From the NCBI RefSeq assembly GCF_900169065.1, contig NZ_FXZB01000010.1, positions 85,123 to 149,122 on the forward strand: a DNA stretch of 64,000 bases. Direction: 5' to 3'. Position 1 is the first letter of the stretch, and each line of letters begins with the position of its first letter. Source of the DNA: Brevibacterium aurantiacum (GTDB lineage: Bacteria; Actinomycetota; Actinomycetes; Actinomycetales; Brevibacteriaceae). Shown piece by piece: positions 55,972 through 63,412 of this stretch. Below the pieces are notes generated by a model. That model was given only the letters and a program-made list of their open reading frames with translations. It did no database searches and was not told the origin of the DNA. The position numbers and the translations under genes were made by a program.

Positions 55972-58020
55972 TCAGGCCTTACGGCGGCGAGCTCCCATGG
56001 TCATGATCACACCGAGCAGGATGAGTGCTCCGGCCGAGATCACGAGAGGCAGCGCCTCGTTACCGGTACGCGGAAGGTCTCCCCCACCGTCGCCGGCACC
56101 GGGGCCGTCACCTTCGGCGACGACGTCGAACGAACCGGTCAGCGGATCTCCGCCCTCACAGTCGACGGTGACATCGTAGGCGCCGATGTAGTCATCTGCG
56201 GCCGACTTTTCGAGACCGCGCACTCCGAACTTCGCCACAGAATCGGCATCTGCCGTCGCGGTCTGCTCGAACTTCTCGATCTTTCCGTTCTGCGGATCGA
56301 CGGTCATCGTTGCGGTCGTGTCGGCGGTGCAGCCGGCAGCCGCGACCTGAACGCCGGTCTTCCCGACGAAGTCATCCACTTCGATCGTCGTCGGATCGAT
56401 GTTCAGGCTGCGCTCGCTCGGGTCATCGGTCGGGTCGTCCGTCGGATCGTCCGTCGGGTCATCGGTCGGAGGATCCGTGGGATCAGTGGGCGGATCCGTG
56501 GGATCGGTCGGTGGATCCGTCGGGTCCGTCGGAGGATCGGTCGGCTCGTCCACCAGATCATAGGCCAGCGTGTGGACTGCGAAGCCGATGGCGGGAGCGA
56601 AGATGTCGACGGACTCCTTGCTCACGTTCTCGATCGTGTCTGTGGGCTGGTGGTAGTTCGTGTCGTGCTTGTCGCCGACCGTACCGCCGAACCACTCTGC
56701 TTCCTGTTCGGTCTTCGTGCCATCGGCGCCGGAGAACAGTCCGCTGGCGGGAATGCCGTTGTCGATGAACGCCTGGTAGTCAGAACGTCCTGAGAAGTCC
56801 GTTCCGACATTGGGCTGATCGATATCGGCGAAGTAGTCGGTGAAGATCCCTTCGAGCTCCGCGGACCCTTCGGGCACGTTGACCCCGTCGGGGATCGGCA
56901 CATCGGAACCGTCGGAGTCGAGGGTGCCGACGATGTAGTTGTCGGATCCGATCATGTCGAAGTTCATGTACGACTTGACCTTCGACAACTCTGCCTCGCC
57001 GAGGTTCTCCACGTAGTGGGTCGATCCGACGAGTCCGACCTCTTCGGCTGCCCACCAGCCGAAGCGGATGGCGTTGTCGGCTTCGGTCGGCTGCTCGGCC
57101 AATGCCTCGGCGCTGGCCAGCAGTGCGGCCGATCCCGAACCGTTGTCGTTGGCTCCTGGACCTTCGGCGACACCGTCAAGGTGAGCGCCGAACATCTGGA
57201 CGTTGTCGTGGTCGCCGGCCTTGGTCTCGGCGATGACGTTCCAGGTCGTCGAGGTGGTGTATTCGGTCTCGAGCGTGAAGTCCGCCAACAGTGGCTCGCC
57301 CTCGGCCGCAGCCTCGATCTTCGTCAGCAGATCATTGCCGACGTTGTAGCTGACACCGACGGTGGGTGCGCCGTTCTCAATACGCTCGCCGAGAGTGGCG
57401 TTGAGTGGCTCATCGGGTGCGGAGGTGTCGTTGTTGTAGAGGATGACCGCTGCGGCTCCGGCGTCCGTGGCTGCCTGGGTCTTCTCTCCGAAGGAGCAGG
57501 TGCCGCGTGCGACGAGGACGAGTGCGCCCTCTGCGCTGTCGTCGAAGTCGCTGGCAGCACAGCCGAGCTGTCCGCCGGCCAGGTCGCTGTAGTCATCATC
57601 GACCGGCAGCGCCACAGGCAGATCGGTCAGTGGTTCCTCGGTGCCTTCGGTGTAGCTGGCCTCGGTGACCTCGAGATCTTCGCCGTCCACATTGACAGCG
57701 ACCTCGCCGAATGTCTGGTTGTCGACCTCGAAGGCCTGACGTTCGACGTCGAAGGCGCCGGTGGCCTCGAGCGTCTGCTCGACGTACTCAACGGACTCCT
57801 CATAGCCGGGCGTTCCCAACGCGCGGAATCCCTCGTCGGCGTGGGAGGTCGAGATATCGGAGATCTTCTGCAGATGATCCATCACGGCGTCGCCTGTGAC
57901 GCCCATATCGGTGTGCTCGGTCGGTCCCGCGTTCCCGGCGGCCAGGGCCGGACTGAATCCGCCGAGAGCCAGACCGGTGGCAGCGGTGACCGCCAACCAG
58001 GTTTTAGTACGCAACTTCAT
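55972..58020 (-). CDS. Secreted M28 aminopeptidase with PA domain and LPRTG sorting signal
   Basis: A 682-residue exported protein. Signal peptide about 1-28 (cleavage near ALAAG). A PA domain lies about 130-240. The M28 zinc centre shows FGAHLDGV and GANDNGSGSAA, WWAAEEVGLVGS, NFDMIGS and NYHQPTDT. A PTDPPTDPTD-type repeat (about 505-545) forms a linker to a C-terminal domain, then LPRTG at 649-653, a hydrophobic helix and RRRKA: a sortase-anchored wall protein. ATG 58020 follows AAAGGA. Likely cleaves N-terminal residues from external peptides. Confidence 0.9.
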   Translation of the reverse strand: MKLRTKTWLAVTAATGLALGGFSPALAAGNAGPTEHTDMGVTGDAVMDHLQKISDISTSHADEGFRALGTPGYEESVEYVEQTLEATGAFDVERQAFEVDNQTFGEVAVNVDGEDLEVTEASYTEGTEEPLTDLPVALPVDDDYSDLAGGQLGCAASDFDDSAEGALVLVARGTCSFGEKTQAATDAGAAAVILYNNDTSAPDEPLNATLGERIENGAPTVGVSYNVGNDLLTKIEAAAEGEPLLADFTLETEYTTSTTWNVIAETKAGDHDNVQMFGAHLDGVAEGPGANDNGSGSAALLASAEALAEQPTEADNAIRFGWWAAEEVGLVGSTHYVENLGEAELSKVKSYMNFDMIGSDNYIVGTLDSDGSDVPIPDGVNVPEGSAELEGIFTDYFADIDQPNVGTDFSGRSDYQAFIDNGIPASGLFSGADGTKTEQEAEWFGGTVGDKHDTNYHQPTDTIENVSKESVDIFAPAIGFAVHTLAYDLVDEPTDPPTDPTDPPTDPTDPPTDPTDPPTDDPTDDPTDDPTDDPSERSLNIDPTTIEVDDFVGKTGVQVAAAGCTADTTATMTVDPQNGKIEKFEQTATADADSVAKFGVRGLEKSAADDYIGAYDVTVDCEGGDPLTGSFDVVAEGDGPGAGDGGGDLPRTGNEALPLVISAGALILLGVIMTMGARRRKA
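56410..56550 (-). repeat. Tandem codon repeat coding the PTDP linker
   Basis: Short degenerate units (GGATCCGTSGGRTC-like, 9-15 bases) encode alternating PTDP and PTDD runs in the M28 aminopeptidase. Copy number is likely variable, as such repeats change by slippage. Confidence 0.7.
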
Positions 58021-58433
58021 GGAGTTCCTTTCGCTCCTCAGGTGCCAGACGAACCATGATTGCTCTTCGCGCACGACTGCGAGCGGGCATCTCTGACCGC
58101 GTCCGGTCATCGACCGGACGTCACCCACGGGGTAATCGCAGCACACAAATAGCTGAGCGCGAACCGGAGGCACCGACGCTGTCAGAAATTCGCAACAGCA
58201 GCGGTGCCGACCTGTCGAGCTCAAGGGGAAGCTTGATTCTCACGTTTCGCGATGACTTCGTCATTGGTAACGAAATACATACATCTATAACGAAACGGTG
58301 ACACAACTCACATTGAGCTTTAATCTAGTCTACCCCCTGGCCGATTGAGGTAACGAATTGATAACAACCAATACTTAGTCGATTGCGCAAGTGTTGAATT
58401 CAGATGCCTACTCCCAGTAGAATCAGACCAGTG
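58021..58433. promoter_or_regulatory. 413-base divergent region: M28 leader stems and RTAAC direct repeats
   Basis: On the M28 side (minus strand) a leader of about 240 bases contains two stable stems: GTCCGGTC/GACCGGAC at 58101-58119, and GGCACCG/CGGTGCC at 58169-58175 with 58202-58208. Further out the DNA turns AT-rich and holds three 11-base-period pairs: GTAAC at 58267 (partner CATAC), ATAAC-N6-GTGAC at 58287-58302, GTAAC-N6-ATAAC at 58350-58365. No open frame with a ribosome site is seen. It probably carries both promoters. Confidence 0.6.
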
Positions 58434-59540
58434 ATGAACAACGAATCCACAGCCCCCGAAGCGCGTCCTGAGCCCGATCGCAGGACCATCAGACGCTGGC
58501 AGAGATACCTGGCAAATGAGCGTCTCGAAGAGCGCGTCTACCGCAATCTGGCCGACCGCCGCTCAGGCGAAGATCGGGAGATTCTCCTGGCCCTGGCCAC
58601 CGCCGAGTCCCGACATCAGGAACACTGGATCGGCCTCCTCGGCGAGCATGCGCAGAAGAAGCGGACCCCCGATCTCATCACTCTGAGCCTCGCGTTCCTG
58701 GGACGACTCTTCGGCTCGGTCTTCGTTCTCGCGCTGGCACAGCAGTCGGAGACGAGCTCACCGTATGACGATGAGGAGGCCGCGTCGGCAGAGATGGCAG
58801 CCGATGAGCGGATCCACGCCGAGGTTGTCCGTGCTCTCGCGGCCCGTTCCCGAGCCCGCCTGTCAGGAAACTTCCGTGCAGCGGTCTTCGGTGCCAACGA
58901 TGGACTCGTATCCAACCTCGCACTCGTCCTCGGCGTGGGCGCCGCTGGGGTGGGCAACCACGTCATTCTCCTCACCGGCGTCTCCGGCCTGCTCGCCGGA
59001 GCCCTGTCCATGGCGGCCGGGGAGTACATCTCCGTGCGGTCCCAGCGCGAGCTGCTCGATGCCTCGACGCCGGATCCTGAATCGCGCCATGCACTGGCCG
59101 ATCTCAACATCGACGCCAACGAGCTCGCTCTCGTCTTCCGCGCCAGGGGCATGGACTCCCCTGAAGCCGATGCTCGGGCACATCGGACGATCGCAGCAGC
59201 CAAGAACAAGAACGTGGCTCCTCAGCTGCCCAGCCTCGACTCCGGCGTCGACCGCGACGAGCTGGGCACCGGCTTGGGGGCATCGCTGTCGAGCTTCGCC
59301 TTCTTCTCCTCGGGCGCCCTCATCCCGATCCTGCCCTATATCTTCGGCATGTCCGGTCTGCCCGCCGTGTTCCTCTCTGCCGGCCTCGTCGGCATCGCAC
59401 TCCTCTTCACCGGCGGCACCGTCGGCCTGCTCTCCGGAACCGCTCCGGGACCCCGCGCCCTGAGACAGCTGGCAGTGGGATTCGGTGCAGCAGCCGTGAC
59501 ATACGCTCTCGGCCTCCTGTTCGGCGTCAGCGCAGGCTGA
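58434..59540 (+). CDS. Ferritin-like/VIT1 fusion metal transporter (MbfA-like)
   Basis: A 368-residue protein. Residues 10-140 form a ferritin-like/rubrerythrin domain (RYLANERLEERVYRNLA, ATAESRHQEHW, ASAEMAADERIHAEVV) with E and H iron ligands. Residues 145-368 are a VIT1/CCC1 transporter (FRAAVFGANDGLVSNLALVLGV; GALSMAAGEYISVRSQ) with five helices. Similar fusions export iron or manganese. The start at ATG 58434 has no clear ribosome site (GTG 58431 possible). No iron-regulator box was recognised upstream. Confidence 0.85.
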   Translation: MNNESTAPEARPEPDRRTIRRWQRYLANERLEERVYRNLADRRSGEDREILLALATAESRHQEHWIGLLGEHAQKKRTPDLITLSLAFLGRLFGSVFVLALAQQSETSSPYDDEEAASAEMAADERIHAEVVRALAARSRARLSGNFRAAVFGANDGLVSNLALVLGVGAAGVGNHVILLTGVSGLLAGALSMAAGEYISVRSQRELLDASTPDPESRHALADLNIDANELALVFRARGMDSPEADARAHRTIAAAKNKNVAPQLPSLDSGVDRDELGTGLGASLSSFAFFSSGALIPILPYIFGMSGLPAVFLSAGLVGIALLFTGGTVGLLSGTAPGPRALRQLAVGFGAAAVTYALGLLFGVSAG

Positions 59541-59605
59541 CCACGGCTTCTGCTGCGCACAGGCTGAGCGCGGCATCAGGTTTTCCGAGAACCTAGACTG
59601 TCCGT

Positions 59606-60490
59606 ATGACCGATGCACTTGTCCTGATCGACCCAGCCGCGTCCACCGTCGAGGTGGCCGATCTCGGTGCCCCGCAGCTCCCCGTCACGGACCTGTCGGC
59701 CCATCGCGGCGACGGCATCTTCGAGACCGTTCTCGTGCGCATCCGCGACAGCGTGACCGTGGTGTCTCGTGATCGCCATTTCACACGATTCTGCGCATCC
59801 GCCTCAGCGCTGGGCCTGCCCGATCCGGAACCGGAGCTGTGGAGCCGCGGGCTCGACACCGTGATCGCCGAGGTGCGCGCGGCCGATCCGAGCCTCACCG
59901 AGTTCGGGGTCCGCTACGCGCTGTCACGCGGAACCCAGAACTCAGACGGAACCCAGAGCCCACGAGGGTGGGCCTTCAACGTTCCCGTCGACGAGAAGAT
60001 CACGCGAGCACGCGCACACGGCATCTCCGCTGTCAGCCTCGATCGCGGCTACGACGCCTACCTGGGAAGCAAGGCACCGTGGCTGCTCATCGGGGCGAAG
60101 ACCTTGTCCTATGCGGTCAACCAGGCCGCTGGAAGATATGCGGCGGAGCAGGGCGCAGACGAGGCCCTGTTCGTCTCCCATGATGGAGTCGTCCTCGAAG
60201 GACCTACGTCCAACCTCATCATTCGCCGAGGCGACCGCCTCCTCACGCCGAATCCGGAAGCAGGTCTGCTCTCGGGCACGACCCAGCGCCTGATCTTCGA
60301 CCATGCGGGAGAGCTCGGGCTCAATGCCGAATATGCGGACTTCGGCCTGAGCGAGGTGGTCGAGGCCGATGGCGCTTGGTATGTGTCGTCGATGCGCACG
60401 GCCGTGTCACTCAATCAGCTGGACGGGAACCCCATCCCGCGAGACGAGGAGCTGACAGCGGAGCTTCAGAGGCTGATCATGGCTGGCTGA
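59606..60490 (+). CDS. Aminodeoxychorismate lyase-like class IV aminotransferase
   Basis: A 294-residue fold-type IV PLP enzyme. HRGDGIFETVLVR near residue 33 is the typical N-terminal substrate-loop block, the Schiff-base lysine is in IGAKTLSYAVN near 170, and EGPTSNLIIRRGDRLLTP near 200 and SGTTQRLIF near 226 hold the phosphate-binding residues. It is closest to PabC (4-amino-4-deoxychorismate lyase, p-aminobenzoate synthesis), though D-amino acid and branched-chain aminotransferases look similar. Confidence 0.82.
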   Translation: MTDALVLIDPAASTVEVADLGAPQLPVTDLSAHRGDGIFETVLVRIRDSVTVVSRDRHFTRFCASASALGLPDPEPELWSRGLDTVIAEVRAADPSLTEFGVRYALSRGTQNSDGTQSPRGWAFNVPVDEKITRARAHGISAVSLDRGYDAYLGSKAPWLLIGAKTLSYAVNQAAGRYAAEQGADEALFVSHDGVVLEGPTSNLIIRRGDRLLTPNPEAGLLSGTTQRLIFDHAGELGLNAEYADFGLSEVVEADGAWYVSSMRTAVSLNQLDGNPIPRDEELTAELQRLIMAG

Positions 60491-60719
60491 CGCCGTCGGC
60501 CGAATCCGCTGCCGAAGACCTCGGTGTATACCGGTTCGCTGCGGACCGAGGAGACGGCACGATCACCGTCAGGACCAGCGCGAGGATGCAGGCTCCGCAG
60601 CCGGCGAACCACAGGATCCAGAAGATGTCGGCGAGCAGCGGGAAGAGGCCCAGAACGAAACTCAGCGCGCCGAAGGCGAACAGCCCGGTGATGACCGCGA
60701 CTTTCCATCTGCTGAGCAT
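60477..60719 (-). CDS. Small two-helix membrane protein
   Basis: An 80-residue protein with two hydrophobic segments (VAVITGLFAFGALSFVLGLF and WILWFAGCGACILALVLTVI) and a polar tail. GAGAGGAG lies just before ATG 60719. It converges on and overlaps the 3' end of the preceding gene by 14 bases. No family is recognised. Confidence 0.6.
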   Translation of the reverse strand: MLSRWKVAVITGLFAFGALSFVLGLFPLLADIFWILWFAGCGACILALVLTVIVPSPRSAANRYTPRSSAADSADGVSQP

Positions 60720-60916
60720 TCCAGCTCCTCTCGTGCGCTGAAGCTTCAATCTATCGCTCGCATTCGCGCGCCACATCCCTCGAAAGTATGAAGTTCTGCC
60801 TCCTGCGTATGAATGGCTCTCCTGCGCTAGTGTGGTCACGTACGGATTCGCACCCCAGCGACATCTGCGCGGCGCATCATCGCCGCAGGCACAACGTCTA
60901 ACGAAAGGACACGAGC

Positions 60917-61216
60917 ATGGGAAAGCTCGCATGGCAGGTCATCGGCGTCGGAGCGCCCATCGTGGCAGCATTCGCGGCTCGCAAGGCGTTGACCTTCGCT
61001 TGGGAGAAGTCGACCAAGCGTCCCGCACCGAACAACCCAGTCGATGACGAGATCTCGATGTCCGAGGCGCTGGCCTGGACCATCGTCTCCGGCGTCGGCG
61101 TCGCAGTGGCGCAGCTCGTCGTGCAGCGCGTCGCCGCCAGCACCGTGCGCAACAGCTTCGGCGACGACGCTCTGCCCAAGAAGTTCCGCAAGCAGATCGA
61201 AGAGGGCGTCGACTGA
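60917..61216 (+). CDS. DUF4235 domain-containing protein
   Basis: A 99-residue membrane protein. The first helix (VIGVGAPIVAAFAARKALTF) and the second (ALAWTIVSGVGVAVAQLVVQR) flank a basic-to-acidic linker, the standard DUF4235 layout of actinobacteria. A GAAAGG site precedes the ATG. Function unknown. Confidence 0.82.
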   Translation: MGKLAWQVIGVGAPIVAAFAARKALTFAWEKSTKRPAPNNPVDDEISMSEALAWTIVSGVGVAVAQLVVQRVAASTVRNSFGDDALPKKFRKQIEEGVD

Positions 61217-61237
61217 TCGCTCGGTCCCGCTGACGCG

Positions 61238-62149
61238 TCAGCCGTAGAGTTCGTCGATCACCCCGGCCAGATCCGCCACTGCGATCTGGCCGGGCGCCGA
61301 CGACTCCCCCAGCTGTGCAAACGTTGCGCAGCTTCCGAAATCAGCGCCCATGATCCGACTGGCTCGGCCCAGCTGCCCCATCGAGATCCCGAGCACCGGT
61401 ATCCCCAGAGTCTCTTCTGCTCGCGCCGTGGCCCCCAGCAGCTCTGCGACATCGGCACCGCTCGTGGGCATCATCGCAATCTTCGCCACATCCGCCCCGG
61501 CATCAGCCATCGCGGTGAACGTGGCGCCCATCGCTTCCGCCGAATCCGTTCCGGCGAAATTGTGGTGCGAGGCAACCACTGAGATCCCTCGATCTTGCGC
61601 CGCCTCGATCAGCTCTGTCGCACCACTGCGTTCGATCTCGACATCAAGTGCCCACGTGACTCCCGCACTCCGCTTCGCCGGCTCCGGCAGTCCGGCCTCT
61701 TCGGCAAGACCGGAGATGACTGTCCTCAGAACCTCCGTGTAGACGTCTTCGCCCACCTCGGCCTGCCCTCCTTCGAACCCTGTCCGCAGCGTCATGAGGA
61801 CCGGAAGTCCTGCCGCGGTCACATACGGTGCCAGGTTCAGGACAGCCTCGGCGAGGTCCCGGGGTTCCATCTCGGCAGAATCCGCGGTTGCAGCCGCGTT
61901 GGAATCTGTATTCCGCACGCTCGTGACAGCGGCGATCACGGGATCGATGCGCCATTCGATGACGTCGACGGCGCCGGTATCGGCGATGGCCCCGCACTGC
62001 CGGGCGATCTCTTCGGCGGCAGTTGCCTGAACGGGAACGATGATGGCCGGTCGCCGTGGGTTCGCAGCCGCCGGCGTCGCTGCTGGCGTGGACGAGTCGA
62101 CAGCCGCACGGTGATCTGCGGCATCATTGAGAAACGGCAATTGCTTCAT
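61238..62149 (-). CDS. aroD: Type I 3-dehydroquinate dehydratase
   Basis: A 303-residue class I enzyme that dehydrates 3-dehydroquinate through a Schiff base. DVIEWRIDP near residue 63 and TLRTGFEGG near 121 bind substrate, SHHNFAGT near 195 has the catalytic His and ADVAKIAMMP near 221 the Schiff-base lysine. RIMGADFGSCATFA and SAPGQI close the site. A 35-residue Ala/Pro/Thr-rich N-terminal extension is not part of the domain. Many actinobacteria use the unrelated type II enzyme (AroQ), so this may be an additional or catabolic form. Confidence 0.9.
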   Translation of the reverse strand: MKQLPFLNDAADHRAAVDSSTPAATPAAANPRRPAIIVPVQATAAEEIARQCGAIADTGAVDVIEWRIDPVIAAVTSVRNTDSNAAATADSAEMEPRDLAEAVLNLAPYVTAAGLPVLMTLRTGFEGGQAEVGEDVYTEVLRTVISGLAEEAGLPEPAKRSAGVTWALDVEIERSGATELIEAAQDRGISVVASHHNFAGTDSAEAMGATFTAMADAGADVAKIAMMPTSGADVAELLGATARAEETLGIPVLGISMGQLGRASRIMGADFGSCATFAQLGESSAPGQIAVADLAGVIDELYG

Positions 62150-62198
62150 GGCCCAAGCCTAGGTGCCCGGGCCTCACACCAGTGAAGAGGTACACCAC

Positions 62199-62999
62199 GT
62201 GGAGACCAGGGACCAGCTCACCATCACCGCTCGTGACGGTTTCCCACTCGAGATCCAGGTCAGCGGGCCACGAGAGGCACCGGCTCTGCTGCTCCTCCAA
62301 GGGCAGTCGAACTCTCATCGTTGGTGGGACGAGCTGCGCGCGGACTTCGAACCGCAGTTTCGCACCGTCACCTTCGACTACCGCGGCACCGGGGGCAGCC
62401 GTGGCGAACTGACCGATCTCTCGACTGCGAGCTTCGCCGCTGATGCCGCCGAGGTTCTCGATCATCTCGGAATTGCCCGCGCTGCCGTCTACGGAACATC
62501 GATGGGCGGGCGCATCGCTCAGATGCTGGCACTGGATTTCCCCGAGCACGTCGGCGCACTTGTCCTGGGATGCACGACCCCCGGGGGCCCGAATTCGGTC
62601 AAACGCCCCCGTGAGGTGGGCCAGTCCCTGGCGCGGCTGCGCGGTCGCGAACATACCCAGTACCTGTTCTCGCTGTTCTATACCCCGAACTGGACCGTGG
62701 CTCCCAGGTACAGCAAACTGCTCGGCGACGACACGATGACCGCCCATGAATCCGCTGCCCATCTGCGCATCAGCGCCCAACACAATGCCTGGGAACGTCT
62801 GCCGGAGATCACTGCGCCGACGCTCATCGTCCACGGCGACGACGATCTCATGAATCCCGTCGACAACGCCCACCTGCTGCATGAGCGCATAGCGAACTCC
62901 CGGATCCTCATCTGCCCTGGTGGTCGGCATGGCTTCTTCGAAGAGTTCGCCGAGGTGGTCAGCCCCGAGGTCCTCGGATTCCTGAGTACCACTTCCTGA
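62199..62999 (+). CDS. Alpha/beta hydrolase
   Basis: A 266-residue alpha/beta hydrolase. LLQGQSNSHRWWDEL is the oxyanion region, YGTSMGGRIAQMLAL near residue 98 the nucleophile elbow (Ser), a late Asp lies in HGDDDLMNPVDNA and the His in PGGRHGFFEEF. GTG at 62199 follows GAAGAGG with an eight-base gap, favoured over the earlier 62163. It resembles 3-oxoadipate enol-lactonase-like esterases; substrate open. Confidence 0.83.
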   Translation: METRDQLTITARDGFPLEIQVSGPREAPALLLLQGQSNSHRWWDELRADFEPQFRTVTFDYRGTGGSRGELTDLSTASFAADAAEVLDHLGIARAAVYGTSMGGRIAQMLALDFPEHVGALVLGCTTPGGPNSVKRPREVGQSLARLRGREHTQYLFSLFYTPNWTVAPRYSKLLGDDTMTAHESAAHLRISAQHNAWERLPEITAPTLIVHGDDDLMNPVDNAHLLHERIANSRILICPGGRHGFFEEFAEVVSPEVLGFLSTTS

Positions 63000-63094
63000 A
63001 TGCCGGCTCCTGATCCTGCCCTGGGCACTGCATCTGTGTGAGGGAATTTTCAGTGGATAGACAGCCTCGTTCCGCATCAACAAACCACATTATG

Positions 63095-63155
63095 TAACAA
63101 ATCGGATAAGCACATATCTATATGCGTCAAGAGCGGTTTGTAACAATCAAGTAAC
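63095..63155 (+). promoter_or_regulatory. Two RTAAC-N6 direct-repeat pairs
   Basis: GTAAC-N6-GATAA at 63095-63110 and GTAAC-N6-GTAAC at 63140-63155, each with an 11-base period, lie in an AT-rich region upstream of the interrupted gene. They look like tandem sites of an OmpR-type regulator. The rest of 63000-63220 holds no open frame I trust. Confidence 0.5.
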
Positions 63156-63226
63156 GCATAGATCTATATCGTCCCAGGTCAAGTGGGTCGTCAAGTTCGC
63201 AACACCGCGTTCTATCGACAAAACTA

Positions 63227-63255
63227 CTGACGAGAATTCTGAAAAAAACTACAAT
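63227..63255 (+). promoter_or_regulatory. Candidate promoter of the interrupted gene
   Basis: CTGACG at 63227-63232 and TACAAT at 63250-63255 are separated by 17 bases. Transcription would begin near 63262, giving a leader of about 125 bases before the GTG at 63388. Confidence 0.5.
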
Positions 63256-63261
63256 AGGGAA

Positions 63262-63387
63262 TGAGATATCCGTGTGCGGTGAGGCGAGTGAGCGATCGAC
63301 CCAGTTCGGATCGACCACCACCGCATCGCAAAGCGGGGGTGAAGCCTCGCGTTCTTGCGGAGAGTCAAGAATGTAAGGAGGAGTCAC
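63262..63387 (+). promoter_or_regulatory. Structured 5' leader, riboswitch-like
   Basis: Stem TGCGGTG (63275-63281) with CACCGCA (63319-63325) encloses CGATC/GATCG (63293-63297 with 63309-63313). After it, CGCAA (63327-63331) can pair with TTGCG (63355-63359), or TTCTTG (63352-63357) with CAAGAA (63366-63371) just before the AAGGAGG site. The last two share 63355-63357 and exclude each other. I could not match it to a known riboswitch class. Confidence 0.45.
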
Positions 63388-63412
63388 GTGAGCGTTGTCA
63401 AAGCGACAAACG
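63388..63412 (+). pseudogene. Start of a gene interrupted by the insertion sequence
   Basis: A GTG at 63388 has an AAGGAGG site eight bases upstream, a promoter and a long leader. Only eight codons (MSVVKATN) are present before the insertion sequence begins. The rest of the gene should lie beyond the far end of the element, outside the window. What it codes cannot be told; the leader type resembles those of exported envelope proteins. Confidence 0.6.

Noticed and set aside
63262..63387. Assignment to the ydaO (c-di-AMP) riboswitch
   Set aside because: The GGGGGTGAAGC stretch is suggestive, but the other conserved segments of that class (such as CCCGACAGCTAACC) are not present.
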